A stretch of 64,000 bases of DNA from an uncultured bacterium (lineage in GTDB: Bacteria; Bacillota; Bacilli; Lactobacillales; Lactobacillaceae), in assembly GCA_905214235.1 (NCBI GenBank), contig CAJMLF010000004.1, positions 25,752 through 89,751 on the forward strand, given 5' to 3'. The position numbers and the translations under genes were made by a program. Every line of letters begins with the position of its first letter. The first letter of the stretch is position 1. Below, piece after piece: positions 26,598 to 35,717 of this stretch. The notes beneath the pieces were generated by a model that saw nothing but the letters and a program-made list of their open reading frames with translations, was not told where the DNA came from and did not search any database.

Positions 26598-28409
26598 TTA
26601 CTTTCCTTGTGGGTGGATAATCAGTGCCTGTTCAACCCAGTGGTGATTGGACGAGGAATTGTGCTGGATGAAGGGGTACTTGGCGAGTAGGATCCGGAGG
26701 TTACGCAGCCCCAGTGAATGTCGGCTACTGGTGAGGCCGTTAAAGTTGCCGGCAAGCTTTTGCAGGTCGATCTGTGCCTGCTTGGTTGAGTTGCCGACGA
26801 CGATGTATTGGGCGCCATCCTTGGTGAAGAAGCTGAAATTGACCTTCTTTTCTGCGGATAATAGGGCGGCATTGACGGCGTTGTCGAGGAGGATGGAGAT
26901 CATCCGGAGGACGTCCACGGTGTCCACCTCGGCGGACAGTTTAATGGGGTCGACCACCTCCACGGTGACATCAATTTGCTTGTTGATGGCCGCCATTACC
27001 TTGCTGTAGACGAGGCTTTTAATTTCCAAGTCCTCGATATTGGCGATGTGCCCCAGGACCGCGGTTCGGATTTCGACGTTGTCATTGGTGGGCAGGACGA
27101 TTTGGTCAAACATCTTCCGGACCTGGTCAATGGTGCCGTTCTTGATCGTATCCTGGAGACTCAACAGGATATTTTTGTAGTCATGGCGGAAGCGCCGGAG
27201 GTCATCATACATCGCCTCAATATGGCTAGTGTAAGTTTGGAGGTTCCTAAGCTCGACCGCCTGGTTAACCGTCAAGTCGTAGTAACTAAAGTAATTGGCA
27301 CTGACCTTTACCGTCGCTAGTACCAGCAGGAAGTATCCCAGTGCAACAAGGACGTAAACGGGCGTCGGCAGTTTGATGACCTGGATGTGGTAGCCGAAGC
27401 GGATAAAGTGAAAGCTAGCGTAGACCACGTTTACCAGCCAAGCAAAGAGGGGGCGCTGGTGAATAACCACCTGGATGTACCGCCGGTAAGTGGGCACAAA
27501 CCGCTTTAACAGGGCGTAGGCGACCAGGCCTTCAACGATAACGATAAAGTCACCACCCCAGTTACTGAAGATTACCGCTGTTTGGGGAGAAAAGTGGCCG
27601 TAAATGCCGATCACGGTTGGGCCAATAATTGCCATGGCGATAAAGAGGGTCATGGTTACAAAGATGTAGTTACTGGCGACAAACGTGTAGGACTGTTGCC
27701 GGTGGGTAACGAAGAAGTAGATGATTAAGGGGACGACTAGCAAAAGAAGGAAGATGAGGAGGAGCGACCGGAAGGTGATAAAGAGGAGGACGGCGTTAAC
27801 CAGGTAGCTGCGGTGTACCCGGAAGAAGCGCTTGTCGGCCTTGCCGATTTCGTGGAGGTTCTGGTGGATTTCAATTGTTCGGTGGTCGATAGTGTAAATG
27901 GTCGCGGAATGCGTATTACCGTTGTTGGACTTGAAGTAGCAGATATCGTCAAGCAGGATTGTCTGCGTTTGGTTGTAGATGCGGTAACTAAAGACGTCTG
28001 TTTTGGCTTCCTGCTTCCGCTGGGCGATGAGGTGAAAATCCGTCAATAGTTCATGGGCGACGTTGTCATGATCCTTGGAGATAAAATCAAGGACCTGTAC
28101 ACGGTACTTATAGGTGGTTGGCAGGAGTTCGTCGTGGACGGTGATGAAGATAATCGTTGCCAAGTGGTCGACCTGACGAATCAGCTGGCTGAGCTGGAGA
28201 CCGGCCTGTTTGTTGTCGTTGATGCTCAGGTCCAGGATAAAGACGTTGTCCAAGCTGGGTTCCGGTAGGGCCTTGGTCAGGCGTGAAGTTGAACTAAAGG
28301 GAAACACCAGTGAATCCGTTATGTTTAGCTTGGCTAGCACCTGCTTGGTTATGGTTTGGAGCTCAGCCAATTGCTGTAAATTGTCCTCCAGAATGAATAC
28401 TTTTAACAT
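26598..28409 (-). CDS. Fused AgrA-like response regulator and AgrC-like histidine kinase
   Basis: A 603-residue protein in one unbroken frame. Residues 1-130 are a receiver domain with acidic pocket LEDN and phospho-acceptor Asp60 (FILDLSIND). Residues about 138-205 are the first part of a LytTR DNA-binding domain, ending at HRSYLVN. The sequence then passes at once into hydrophobic helices (about 206-385) and a kinase core of the HPK10 type: H-box FRHDYKNILL (His409), N-box LDNAVNAAL, degenerate G-box. The regulator lacks the last 40 or so residues usual for the family and the kinase its N-terminal start, so it looks like an in-frame deletion fusing adjacent genes. It is divergent from the LPXTG surface-protein gene. 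Confidence 0.8.
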   Translation of the reverse strand: MLKVFILEDNLQQLAELQTITKQVLAKLNITDSLVFPFSSTSRLTKALPEPSLDNVFILDLSINDNKQAGLQLSQLIRQVDHLATIIFITVHDELLPTTYKYRVQVLDFISKDHDNVAHELLTDFHLIAQRKQEAKTDVFSYRIYNQTQTILLDDICYFKSNNGNTHSATIYTIDHRTIEIHQNLHEIGKADKRFFRVHRSYLVNAVLLFITFRSLLLIFLLLLVVPLIIYFFVTHRQQSYTFVASNYIFVTMTLFIAMAIIGPTVIGIYGHFSPQTAVIFSNWGGDFIVIVEGLVAYALLKRFVPTYRRYIQVVIHQRPLFAWLVNVVYASFHFIRFGYHIQVIKLPTPVYVLVALGYFLLVLATVKVSANYFSYYDLTVNQAVELRNLQTYTSHIEAMYDDLRRFRHDYKNILLSLQDTIKNGTIDQVRKMFDQIVLPTNDNVEIRTAVLGHIANIEDLEIKSLVYSKVMAAINKQIDVTVEVVDPIKLSAEVDTVDVLRMISILLDNAVNAALLSAEKKVNFSFFTKDGAQYIVVGNSTKQAQIDLQKLAGNFNGLTSSRHSLGLRNLRILLAKYPFIQHNSSSNHHWVEQALIIHPQGK

Positions 28410-28752
28410 TAGATAATCCCCCTATGACTCTATTATTTACTATAAATTAGTAATATTAGGGGGTCCAGCACCATGTTGGCATCCCAAGCAAAAAATTAAA
28501 AAATACTGAAAAATAGGTGTCTGTTTTTCAGTTCTAGGTTACTCTTTTTCATTCAAGCACGGGGAAAATGCTTTTTCGGACCTAAAGGCGATCATCTTTG
28601 GCCCTTTAGAAGTATGCTAATAATTGTAAATCCTACTTTTCTATAATTTGGCAACCGGGAAATGGGAGTCTTGGTTGGCGAGTTATGGAAAAGATTGGGA
28701 AATCCATAAGCTATCTATCGTTTAGGAAGTAATTCTAGGGGGAGTATATATA
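28410..28752. promoter_or_regulatory. Divergent regulatory region between RR-HK fusion and surface protein
   Basis: An AT-rich gene-free stretch. It holds TATAAT at 28642-28647 as a likely -10 for the surface-protein gene, a small hairpin CTGAAAAA/TTTTTCAG near 28508-28532, and AGGGGGAG before the ATG at 28753. No clear -35 or LytTR-type direct repeats were identified. Confidence 0.4.
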
Positions 28753-31677
28753 ATGGCGAAGTTAAATAAGTCTAAGGTTTTAAAATCCGTTGCATTAGTC
28801 GGGGGAGTGGCCGCAGTCGGTGCGGTTTCAACAAATGTTGCCCATGCGGATGCTGATGCACCACAAGTAGCAACCACCCAAAGTGCTAGTAATCAACAAA
28901 GCGCTGATGCCCAAATTGATCAACTGAATAATCAGTTACAAAATCAAAAGGCATCTCAAGCAAGTAGTGATCAAGCTGCAATTGCAACTGAGACTACTAA
29001 AGTTAATAAAACTGCCTCTGACGCGACTGCCAAGGAAAACGCAAGCTATTCTGATGCTGTAACTAAGCAAAAAGCTGCAAATGCGAAGACCTTAGCTGAT
29101 GCTCAAGCACACATCACAACGCCAGCGCAACAACAGGAGCAACGTCAAGCTGCACAAAAACAGTTCGCCAAGGACCAGCAAAAGCTTAATGATTCTCACC
29201 AAGCAAATTTGAAGCAATTAAAGAGCAAGTATGATACTCAAACTGCTAAGATTAATGACCAAATCAAGAGTCATCAAACTGCAGCACAAAAAGAGCAGAG
29301 TCAAAAAGTAGCTAACGCGACGGCGAAAATTGATGGTGAAATTAACGATACTCAAACTAACGTTAATAACTTACAAGAAAAGGTTAACCAGGACCAAGTT
29401 GATGTTACTAATGCCCAAAGTGACGTTAAGAAGGAGCAAGGAAAATTAACCGCCGCCCAAGATGCACTTAAAGATGCACAGAAATTAGCTGATTTAAAGC
29501 AGCAGCAGGCAACTGCTCAGGACGCATTGAAAAAGGCACAAACAGAATTAGCAGCAGCCCAAGCGGCGCACAAGGACTCTATTAAGCAACTATCGGCCTT
29601 ACAAGATAAGGTCAAAGAAGCTCAGCAACAAGCCGATTTGGCTGACCAAGCTTACAGTACTGCTCAACAAAACTTACAAAAAGCTCAAGCTACACTGCAA
29701 AGTCAACAAGCCCAGTTAAAAGCTTTACAAGAACGTAACGTTATTACCGTACCAGCGGGCTATATCGATACCTGGAAGGAATACTTGAGCCAAAAGAAGA
29801 GTACTGACTATGTATTGTCTAAAAACGATTACCCAGAACTGTGGAATAAGATGAGCAAGCTTGACAAGGAAGCTCAAGAACTAAACGTTTACCATGACAA
29901 TGAAGCCGCTAAGCAAGTTAAGGTTGTTCTGAATGCCAACGGTACTTTATCCCGGGACGACATTATTAAGGCTACTCAATTTGCCGCTCAATTAATCAAT
30001 CCACTACGTAAACAACTTGGCATTGTGCCATTCTCCATTACTAATGCATCTATTGATATTGCTCAAGATGTTGAAAATGGCTATCGTAACGACAAATGGA
30101 ATATGTGGACTAGCGCTGGCCATGACACCGCTCTGTTAGGCAAAATTGCTAATAACTGGGGCGTTGATAACGTCAGTGAATCATGGGCAGGAGACATTTC
30201 CTTCTCCAAACCAGAATGGCAACAAGATGATGGATTATTTGTTCACTATTATGACAACTTAACACTCAACGATCTTTATCGAGGAGTATATGATGCTCTC
30301 GTTAGCTTATTGTTCGAGGATGCTGAACAAGATTATGGCCACACTACTGACATCCTTGGTCTACGGACTCCTAACACAGAACGACTTGGGGTCGGTTTTG
30401 ATTATGGTAAAGGTGACAAAGGCTGGGGCCAAGTCAATGTTGGTGGTTTCCACTTCGACTCGATTGCTGATAAGACTTCCCAACAATTGCAAAATATGGC
30501 TAATCAAGGATATATTTGGAAGGGAATAGATCCTAACTCTAAAGCTAACTTACCAGAAAACATTAAGGAAATTGCTATTCCAACCGATAACATCGCCCAA
30601 CAAATCAGTGCCCTGCAAAGCCAGATTGCTAAGAGTCAAACAGCTGTTCAAAACGCCCAAGCAAAGGACAATCAAGCTAAGAGCGATAATGATCAAGCAA
30701 AAGCTTCATTAAAGACTGCTCAAAACAACTTGAATAAAGCCAAAGCTGATGCTCAAAACAGTACCTTAGTTAAGGACCAAAAAGCTGTTGACGCTGCTCA
30801 ACAGAAGGTCGATCAATTAACAAAACAAGTTGAAGACTTACAATCAAAAGTCGATACTAAGACTGACACCAAGCAGGTACTTTCTGATGCCCAAAAGGCA
30901 CTGAAGCAAGCACAGAATAAGTTAGATAGTGCAAAGCAAACCTATCAAAAAGATACTGATGCCTTGAAAGCAGCGCAAAACAAGTTAACTTCCTTAAAGG
31001 CAACCCGTGATAATGACATTAAGAACTTGGCTGGAGTTTCAACCGGCGTTGACTCACCAGAAGTTACCAAGCTCAAGAATCAATTAAAGAATGTTAATGA
31101 TGGCTATACCGCAGAGGTAAATAAAGAAAACGCTGATTATCAAGCTAAATTCAAGGCTGCTAAGGAAGCCTACGACAGTCAAATCCATGATATTGATGCT
31201 AAGCCAACCTCAGTTGCTGAATTACGTAAGCAACTGGATGCTAAGTTAGATCAGCTAAAGGCAGATCACGAAGCAAAATTAGCTAAAATTAAGTCTGATG
31301 CCCAAGCACAAATCAATGCTTACAAGCAGCAACTCCAAGCTCAACACGCTAAGGAAAATCAACCAATTTTAGATAAAATTGCTCAAATTAAGGCCGAAGA
31401 AGCTGCTACGACTGCACAAAACAGTCATAGTAACGCCACAACAAGTGTAATTACTGGTAACAGTAATAGCTATTCGTCAAAGAACGGAATTACAGTTCTT
31501 TTGCCAAGTGAAAGCGGTACTATGGACAATCATGTTAAGGTTGCCCCTGCTTCAGAAGAAAACGCTCAGCAAGGTAAATTGCCACAAACCGGCAGTCAAA
31601 GCGCCTTGGCTGCAATTATCCTTGGTGCAGCTTCTGCGATGTTTGGCTTTGGCCTTGCTGCTAAGAAGCAGTACTAA
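28753..31677 (+). CDS. LPXTG-anchored surface protein with SEC10/PgrA domain
   Basis: A 974-residue cell-wall protein. It has a Sec signal peptide ending near AHADA, a long Gln/Ala/Lys-rich coiled coil (about residues 40-325), a central globular region (about 330-600) resembling the SEC10/PgrA surface-exclusion domain (VPAGYIDTWKEYL), a second coiled coil, and a sortase signal LPQTG (943-947) followed by a hydrophobic segment and KKQY. PgrA-type proteins were described from enterococcal conjugative plasmids; chromosomal versions in lactobacilli may be adhesins. It is AT-richer than its neighbours, suggesting a different origin or selection. Confidence 0.85.
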   Translation: MAKLNKSKVLKSVALVGGVAAVGAVSTNVAHADADAPQVATTQSASNQQSADAQIDQLNNQLQNQKASQASSDQAAIATETTKVNKTASDATAKENASYSDAVTKQKAANAKTLADAQAHITTPAQQQEQRQAAQKQFAKDQQKLNDSHQANLKQLKSKYDTQTAKINDQIKSHQTAAQKEQSQKVANATAKIDGEINDTQTNVNNLQEKVNQDQVDVTNAQSDVKKEQGKLTAAQDALKDAQKLADLKQQQATAQDALKKAQTELAAAQAAHKDSIKQLSALQDKVKEAQQQADLADQAYSTAQQNLQKAQATLQSQQAQLKALQERNVITVPAGYIDTWKEYLSQKKSTDYVLSKNDYPELWNKMSKLDKEAQELNVYHDNEAAKQVKVVLNANGTLSRDDIIKATQFAAQLINPLRKQLGIVPFSITNASIDIAQDVENGYRNDKWNMWTSAGHDTALLGKIANNWGVDNVSESWAGDISFSKPEWQQDDGLFVHYYDNLTLNDLYRGVYDALVSLLFEDAEQDYGHTTDILGLRTPNTERLGVGFDYGKGDKGWGQVNVGGFHFDSIADKTSQQLQNMANQGYIWKGIDPNSKANLPENIKEIAIPTDNIAQQISALQSQIAKSQTAVQNAQAKDNQAKSDNDQAKASLKTAQNNLNKAKADAQNSTLVKDQKAVDAAQQKVDQLTKQVEDLQSKVDTKTDTKQVLSDAQKALKQAQNKLDSAKQTYQKDTDALKAAQNKLTSLKATRDNDIKNLAGVSTGVDSPEVTKLKNQLKNVNDGYTAEVNKENADYQAKFKAAKEAYDSQIHDIDAKPTSVAELRKQLDAKLDQLKADHEAKLAKIKSDAQAQINAYKQQLQAQHAKENQPILDKIAQIKAEEAATTAQNSHSNATTSVITGNSNSYSSKNGITVLLPSESGTMDNHVKVAPASEENAQQGKLPQTGSQSALAAIILGAASAMFGFGLAAKKQY

Positions 31678-31747
31678 AGACAAGCTGTGTTGGTAAATTA
31701 TTAAATAAGTTAACCGCATTATTTCTCATGTGACGGTATGAAAAAGT

Positions 31748-31780
31748 AACCCTCGAGTTTTTCTTGAGGGTTGCTTTTTT
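31748..31780 (+). terminator. Terminator of the surface-protein gene
   Basis: The 10-bp stem AACCCTCGAG/CTTGAGGGTT (one G-U) is followed by six T. Confidence 0.85.
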
Positions 31781-31837
31781 CACTATTATTAAGAGAAATC
31801 TCGGGAGACAATAGGAGTGACTGCGTTGCAATTTTCA

Positions 31838-33019
31838 TCACCGCCGCTTAACCCGCGCCAATGCGAAGGTCAGGATGGTGGCGACCAGGCAGTAGGCCAG
31901 CGAGTTCCAGCCCAGGGCGGTCAGTCCCCAGTGGCGGTAAACCTGACCGGCACTCATAGCCGCCAGGGCGATCCCAACATTGTAAAAAATTGCACTGAGG
32001 GTCGAGGCTAACATCACGGCTGACGGGTACCGCGTGGTGGCGAGGTCTAAGAAGAACACTTGAATTGGGGACCCAAAGATGGCAACGGTGAAGCCCAGCA
32101 AGATTAAGAGCAGGACCCCGGTCCACTGGTTTCCCATCAGCGTGCTGAAGAGGGTCAGTAAGACCAGGTTGATAATGTAGACCGGGCGGAGGGTCCGAAA
32201 GCCACCCCGTGAGGCAATCCTTCCCGATGCCTGGTTAGCAAAGATATCAACGACCCCGAGGATGAGAAGGATCAGGCTGAGCTGGTTGGCGCTGAAGTGG
32301 AGGGTTTGCCGAATCAGGGGCCGGATATAGGTGTAGTAGCCGTAGAGAGTCGCCGCCGCGCAAATGACGAAGCAGATGCCCCACCATATCTGGTAGTCTT
32401 TCAGTAGGACTAGCTGGTCACGGAAATTCCACTTCTCCCCGGGCAGGTTGCGCGGGAGGACCATAAAGGCCAGCAGGGTGGCAACCGCCGTGACCACCGC
32501 TACCATCACAAAGGCGTCCTGCCAGCGCCAGTGGTTGGCAATGATGGTCCCCAGCGGAACCCCGACCACGGAGGCCAGGCTAAAGCCGGTGTAAATATAG
32601 GCGACCGCCATCGACCGCTGTTTGGGGTCCTTAGCCAGCTGGTAAACGATGACGGAAAGGACCGACTCAATCATCCCCGCGACCGACGCGGTAATGACCC
32701 GGGAAAGCAGGAAAATATTTAGGGTGGGTGAGCAGGCACTCAGGATCGTCCCCACCAAAAAGACCAGCAGCATCCCGACCAACAGGTAGTACTTATTACA
32801 GTGGTTGGTGCCCAGGGCAACCAGCGGGGTCACGATGGCGTAGGTCCACGCAAAGACCGCCACCAGCCAGGAAATTTGGCTTAGTGATTCGTGATAAGTG
32901 CCCGCAATTAGGGACAGGTTACCGACAACCATAAATTCGTTACAGCCCAGCATGAATGAGATCAAAACGAACATAACGATGAGAATATTAAATTGGTGAT
33001 GACTAAGCTTCTGGGTCAT
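31838..33019 (-). CDS. MFS exporter, DHA1-like
   Basis: A 393-residue major facilitator with about 12 membrane helices. Helix 1 contains the short motif GCNEFMVVG, analogous to the TEF(V)xxG element of AraJ/DHA1 drug or sugar-efflux proteins. The loop after helix 2 lacks a canonical GxxxDRxGRR motif. The substrate is unknown. It lies alone on the minus strand with GGAGG before ATG and two palindromes in its promoter region. Confidence 0.78.
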   Translation of the reverse strand: MTQKLSHHQFNILIVMFVLISFMLGCNEFMVVGNLSLIAGTYHESLSQISWLVAVFAWTYAIVTPLVALGTNHCNKYYLLVGMLLVFLVGTILSACSPTLNIFLLSRVITASVAGMIESVLSVIVYQLAKDPKQRSMAVAYIYTGFSLASVVGVPLGTIIANHWRWQDAFVMVAVVTAVATLLAFMVLPRNLPGEKWNFRDQLVLLKDYQIWWGICFVICAAATLYGYYTYIRPLIRQTLHFSANQLSLILLILGVVDIFANQASGRIASRGGFRTLRPVYIINLVLLTLFSTLMGNQWTGVLLLILLGFTVAIFGSPIQVFFLDLATTRYPSAVMLASTLSAIFYNVGIALAAMSAGQVYRHWGLTALGWNSLAYCLVATILTFALARVKRR

Positions 33020-33069
33020 TTTTCCTCCATACTATGTGTCTGAGCGTCTCCTTAATAATTTTACTCTAG

Positions 33070-33109
33070 TTAGTAATATACTAATAGTAGAGGGACTAGT
33101 CGACCAGTC
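33070..33109. promoter_or_regulatory. Two palindromes in the MFS/gdpP divergent promoter region
   Basis: TTAGTAATATACTAA (33070-33084, perfect 6-bp arms) and GACTAGTCGACCAGTC (33094-33109, near-perfect dyad) lie in tandem 51-90 bp upstream of the MFS start. They look like regulator binding sites; no regulator gene is adjacent. Confidence 0.4.
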
Positions 33110-33204
33110 GATTTTTAAGCCAAGACGAGTCCCCGGTTGATGTGATATGATAGGATTATCCAAGAAAAAAATGGGCTAACTGGGCCCTTTTTGGGAGGAT
33201 TACT

Positions 33205-35226
33205 ATGCAAAAGTTTTTCAGTCGTGAAAACTGGCTGTTTTATTTTAAACACCCAGCGGTCCGCTGGAATGTCTGCTATTTGCTATTATTAACCATTATT
33301 AGTTTATGTTTTGCCTTTATCTTTAACTGGCTAGTTGGGGTAGTTGTGCTGGTAATCGCCCTCGTCGGCGGCCTGACCAGTGTGAAGCAGCTGCGCCGGC
33401 TCGTCATTGACGCTAATGAGTACCTGAATCACTTGCTATACCAGATTAAGCAGGGCCAGCAAGAGGCCCTCTTAGAGATGCCGATGGGGATGATCATTCT
33501 TAACCGCCAGCACGCGGTGGAATGGATCAACCCTTACATGGCGCGGTATTTCAGCCTGAAGCGGGTAGTTGGCAAGCCACTCGCCGAGGTCGATCAGGAG
33601 CTCGCGCAGTTGGTTCAGCAGCATGCGGATGACCAGAAAGCGCAGGTCGTATCGTGGCAGGGACGACAATTTGAGTTTCTCGTCCAGAACAAGAACCACG
33701 TGGTCTACCTGATGGACGTCACGAAGTATGAAGAGATCAGTAAGCAGTTTAAACGGGAACAGATTTTCCTCGGGAATATCTACCTCGATAACTACGATGA
33801 GTTGATCCAGGGGATGAGTGATTCCGCGGTCTCCAACCTCCATAATTACGTTACCTCGGAGATTAACAAGTGGGCGACCGCCAACCACCTTTTGATGAAA
33901 ATCATTGATGATGATAACTACCTGATTATCGGGCACGAGGCTTCACTACAGGCCCTGGAAAAGAAAAAGTTTAAGATCCTGGACGTGATTCGGGAAAACA
34001 CGTCCCAACGCAACTCGCCGGTGACCCTGAGTGTCGGGATTGCCTACGGGGAAAGCGACCTGGTCAAGCTGGCCGACACGGCTCAGAATAATCTGGACCT
34101 TGCCCTCGGCCGGGGTGGCGACCAGGTAGTTGTCCGTTCTAAGGATAAGCCGGCCCGCTTCTACGGTGGGAAGACCAACCCGATGGAGAAACGGACCCGG
34201 GTGCGGGCACGGATGATTAGTCAGGCCCTCAAGGAATTAATCAGCCAGGCTGACCAGCTCTTTGTCATGGGGCATAAGAACCCCGACATGGACTCACTGG
34301 GTGCCTGCCTGGGGATCCGCCGGATTGCCGAGATGAACGGCAAGGAATGCTGGATCGTAGTCGATGATGAGCACCAGCACTCCGACATTCGCCGGCTGAT
34401 GCGGGAAATCGACAACTACCAGGGAATCAAGGACCACGTGATTTCCCCCGAGGCGGCCATCAACAAGTCGACCAGCAACAGTCTGCTGGTAATGGTGGAC
34501 CACGCCAAGGAAAGTATCACGATCTCGCCGGCCCTCTTTGAGAAGCTGCAAAACCGCCTCGTGATCATTGACCACCACCGGCGGGGCGAGGAGTTCCCCG
34601 AGAACCCACTGCTGGTCTACATCGAGCCGTACGCTTCCTCAACCTGTGAGCTGATCACCGAGATGTTCGAGTACCAGCCACGTGAAGGGAAGGGGCTGAA
34701 CAAGCTCGAGGCCACCACGATGCTGACGGGGATCCAGATCGATACGAAGTCGTTTACCAAGAGCGCCGGGACGCGGACGTTTGATGCCGCCTCCTACCTG
34801 CGTTCGGCGGGGGCCGACGGGATGATGATCCAGGCCTTTATGAAGGAGGACTCGCACAGCTTCATGGAGCGTAACCACCTCCTGGCGCGGGCGGAGATCA
34901 GCAACTCGGTGGCCATCTGTGCCGGCGAAGAGGACCGTTACTACGACTCGGTAACGGCGGCCCAGGCGGCTGACATGCTCCTGCAGATTGCGGGGGTGGA
35001 CGCTTCGTTTGTAATTATCCTCCGGTCGGGCAATATGATTGGCGTTTCGGCCCGGTCAATGGGCGACTTTAACGTCCAGGTAATTATGGAGAAGATGGGC
35101 GGCGGTGGCCACCTCGCCAACGCGGCGACCCAGATTAGTGGCCAGACGATTGCCCAAGTTAAGGAAACACTGCTGGGCCTGTTGAAGCAGGACCCGGTTA
35201 ATGAAACAGAAGAAACAGAGGAGTGA
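33205..35226 (+). CDS. gdpP: Cyclic-di-AMP phosphodiesterase GdpP
   Basis: A 673-residue membrane protein that hydrolyses c-di-AMP, controlling potassium balance and wall stress. Two N-terminal membrane helices (about residues 18-55) are followed by a degenerate PAS domain, a degenerate GGDEF domain and a DHH/DHHA1 phosphodiesterase. The metal-binding motifs are NPDMDSLGA and DHHRRG, and the DHHA1 signature is GGGGHLANAA. The stop is adjacent to rplI, as in most Firmicutes. Confidence 0.95.
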   Translation: MQKFFSRENWLFYFKHPAVRWNVCYLLLLTIISLCFAFIFNWLVGVVVLVIALVGGLTSVKQLRRLVIDANEYLNHLLYQIKQGQQEALLEMPMGMIILNRQHAVEWINPYMARYFSLKRVVGKPLAEVDQELAQLVQQHADDQKAQVVSWQGRQFEFLVQNKNHVVYLMDVTKYEEISKQFKREQIFLGNIYLDNYDELIQGMSDSAVSNLHNYVTSEINKWATANHLLMKIIDDDNYLIIGHEASLQALEKKKFKILDVIRENTSQRNSPVTLSVGIAYGESDLVKLADTAQNNLDLALGRGGDQVVVRSKDKPARFYGGKTNPMEKRTRVRARMISQALKELISQADQLFVMGHKNPDMDSLGACLGIRRIAEMNGKECWIVVDDEHQHSDIRRLMREIDNYQGIKDHVISPEAAINKSTSNSLLVMVDHAKESITISPALFEKLQNRLVIIDHHRRGEEFPENPLLVYIEPYASSTCELITEMFEYQPREGKGLNKLEATTMLTGIQIDTKSFTKSAGTRTFDAASYLRSAGADGMMIQAFMKEDSHSFMERNHLLARAEISNSVAICAGEEDRYYDSVTAAQAADMLLQIAGVDASFVIILRSGNMIGVSARSMGDFNVQVIMEKMGGGGHLANAATQISGQTIAQVKETLLGLLKQDPVNETEETEE

Positions 35227-35231
35227 CAGAC

Positions 35232-35684
35232 ATGAAGGTTATTTTTACACAAGATGTTCGTGGACGCGGTAAGCGGGGCCAAGTCAAGGAAGTTCCAGAC
35301 GGCTACGCCCAAAACTACCTGATCAAGCGGGGCCTGGCTAAGCAGGCTACCAAGGCTGCAATGAGCCAGTTAGCCGGCCAAAAGCGGGCCGAAGAAAAGC
35401 ACGCGGCCGAAGAACTTGCCGAGGCCAAGAAGGTTAAGAAGGTCCTGGAAAATGACAAGACGGTTGTTGAACTGAGCGGGAAGGCCGGGACCGATGGCCG
35501 GATGTTTGGCTCGATTTCCACTAAGCAGATTGCCACGGCCCTCGAAAAGCAGTACAAGGTTAAGATTGACAAGCGGAAGATTGAACTGGCCGCCCCAATC
35601 AAGGCCCTTGGTTACGTTAACGTGCCAATCAAGCTGCACCCAGAAGTAACTGCTGAAATTCGGGTTCACATTGCCGAAAAGTAG
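35232..35684 (+). CDS. rplI: Ribosomal protein L9
   Basis: A 150-residue large-subunit protein with the L9 N-terminal signature (VRGRGKRGQVKEVPDGYAQNYL), a long connecting helix and a C-terminal domain. The ATG at 35232 is chosen because GAGGAG lies 8 nt upstream; a GTG at 35223 overlapping the gdpP stop would add three residues. Confidence 0.95.
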   Translation: MKVIFTQDVRGRGKRGQVKEVPDGYAQNYLIKRGLAKQATKAAMSQLAGQKRAEEKHAAEELAEAKKVKKVLENDKTVVELSGKAGTDGRMFGSISTKQIATALEKQYKVKIDKRKIELAAPIKALGYVNVPIKLHPEVTAEIRVHIAEK

Positions 35685-35717
35685 TTGGTAAATTGTTAAG
35701 ACAAAAGAGGTATCGCC

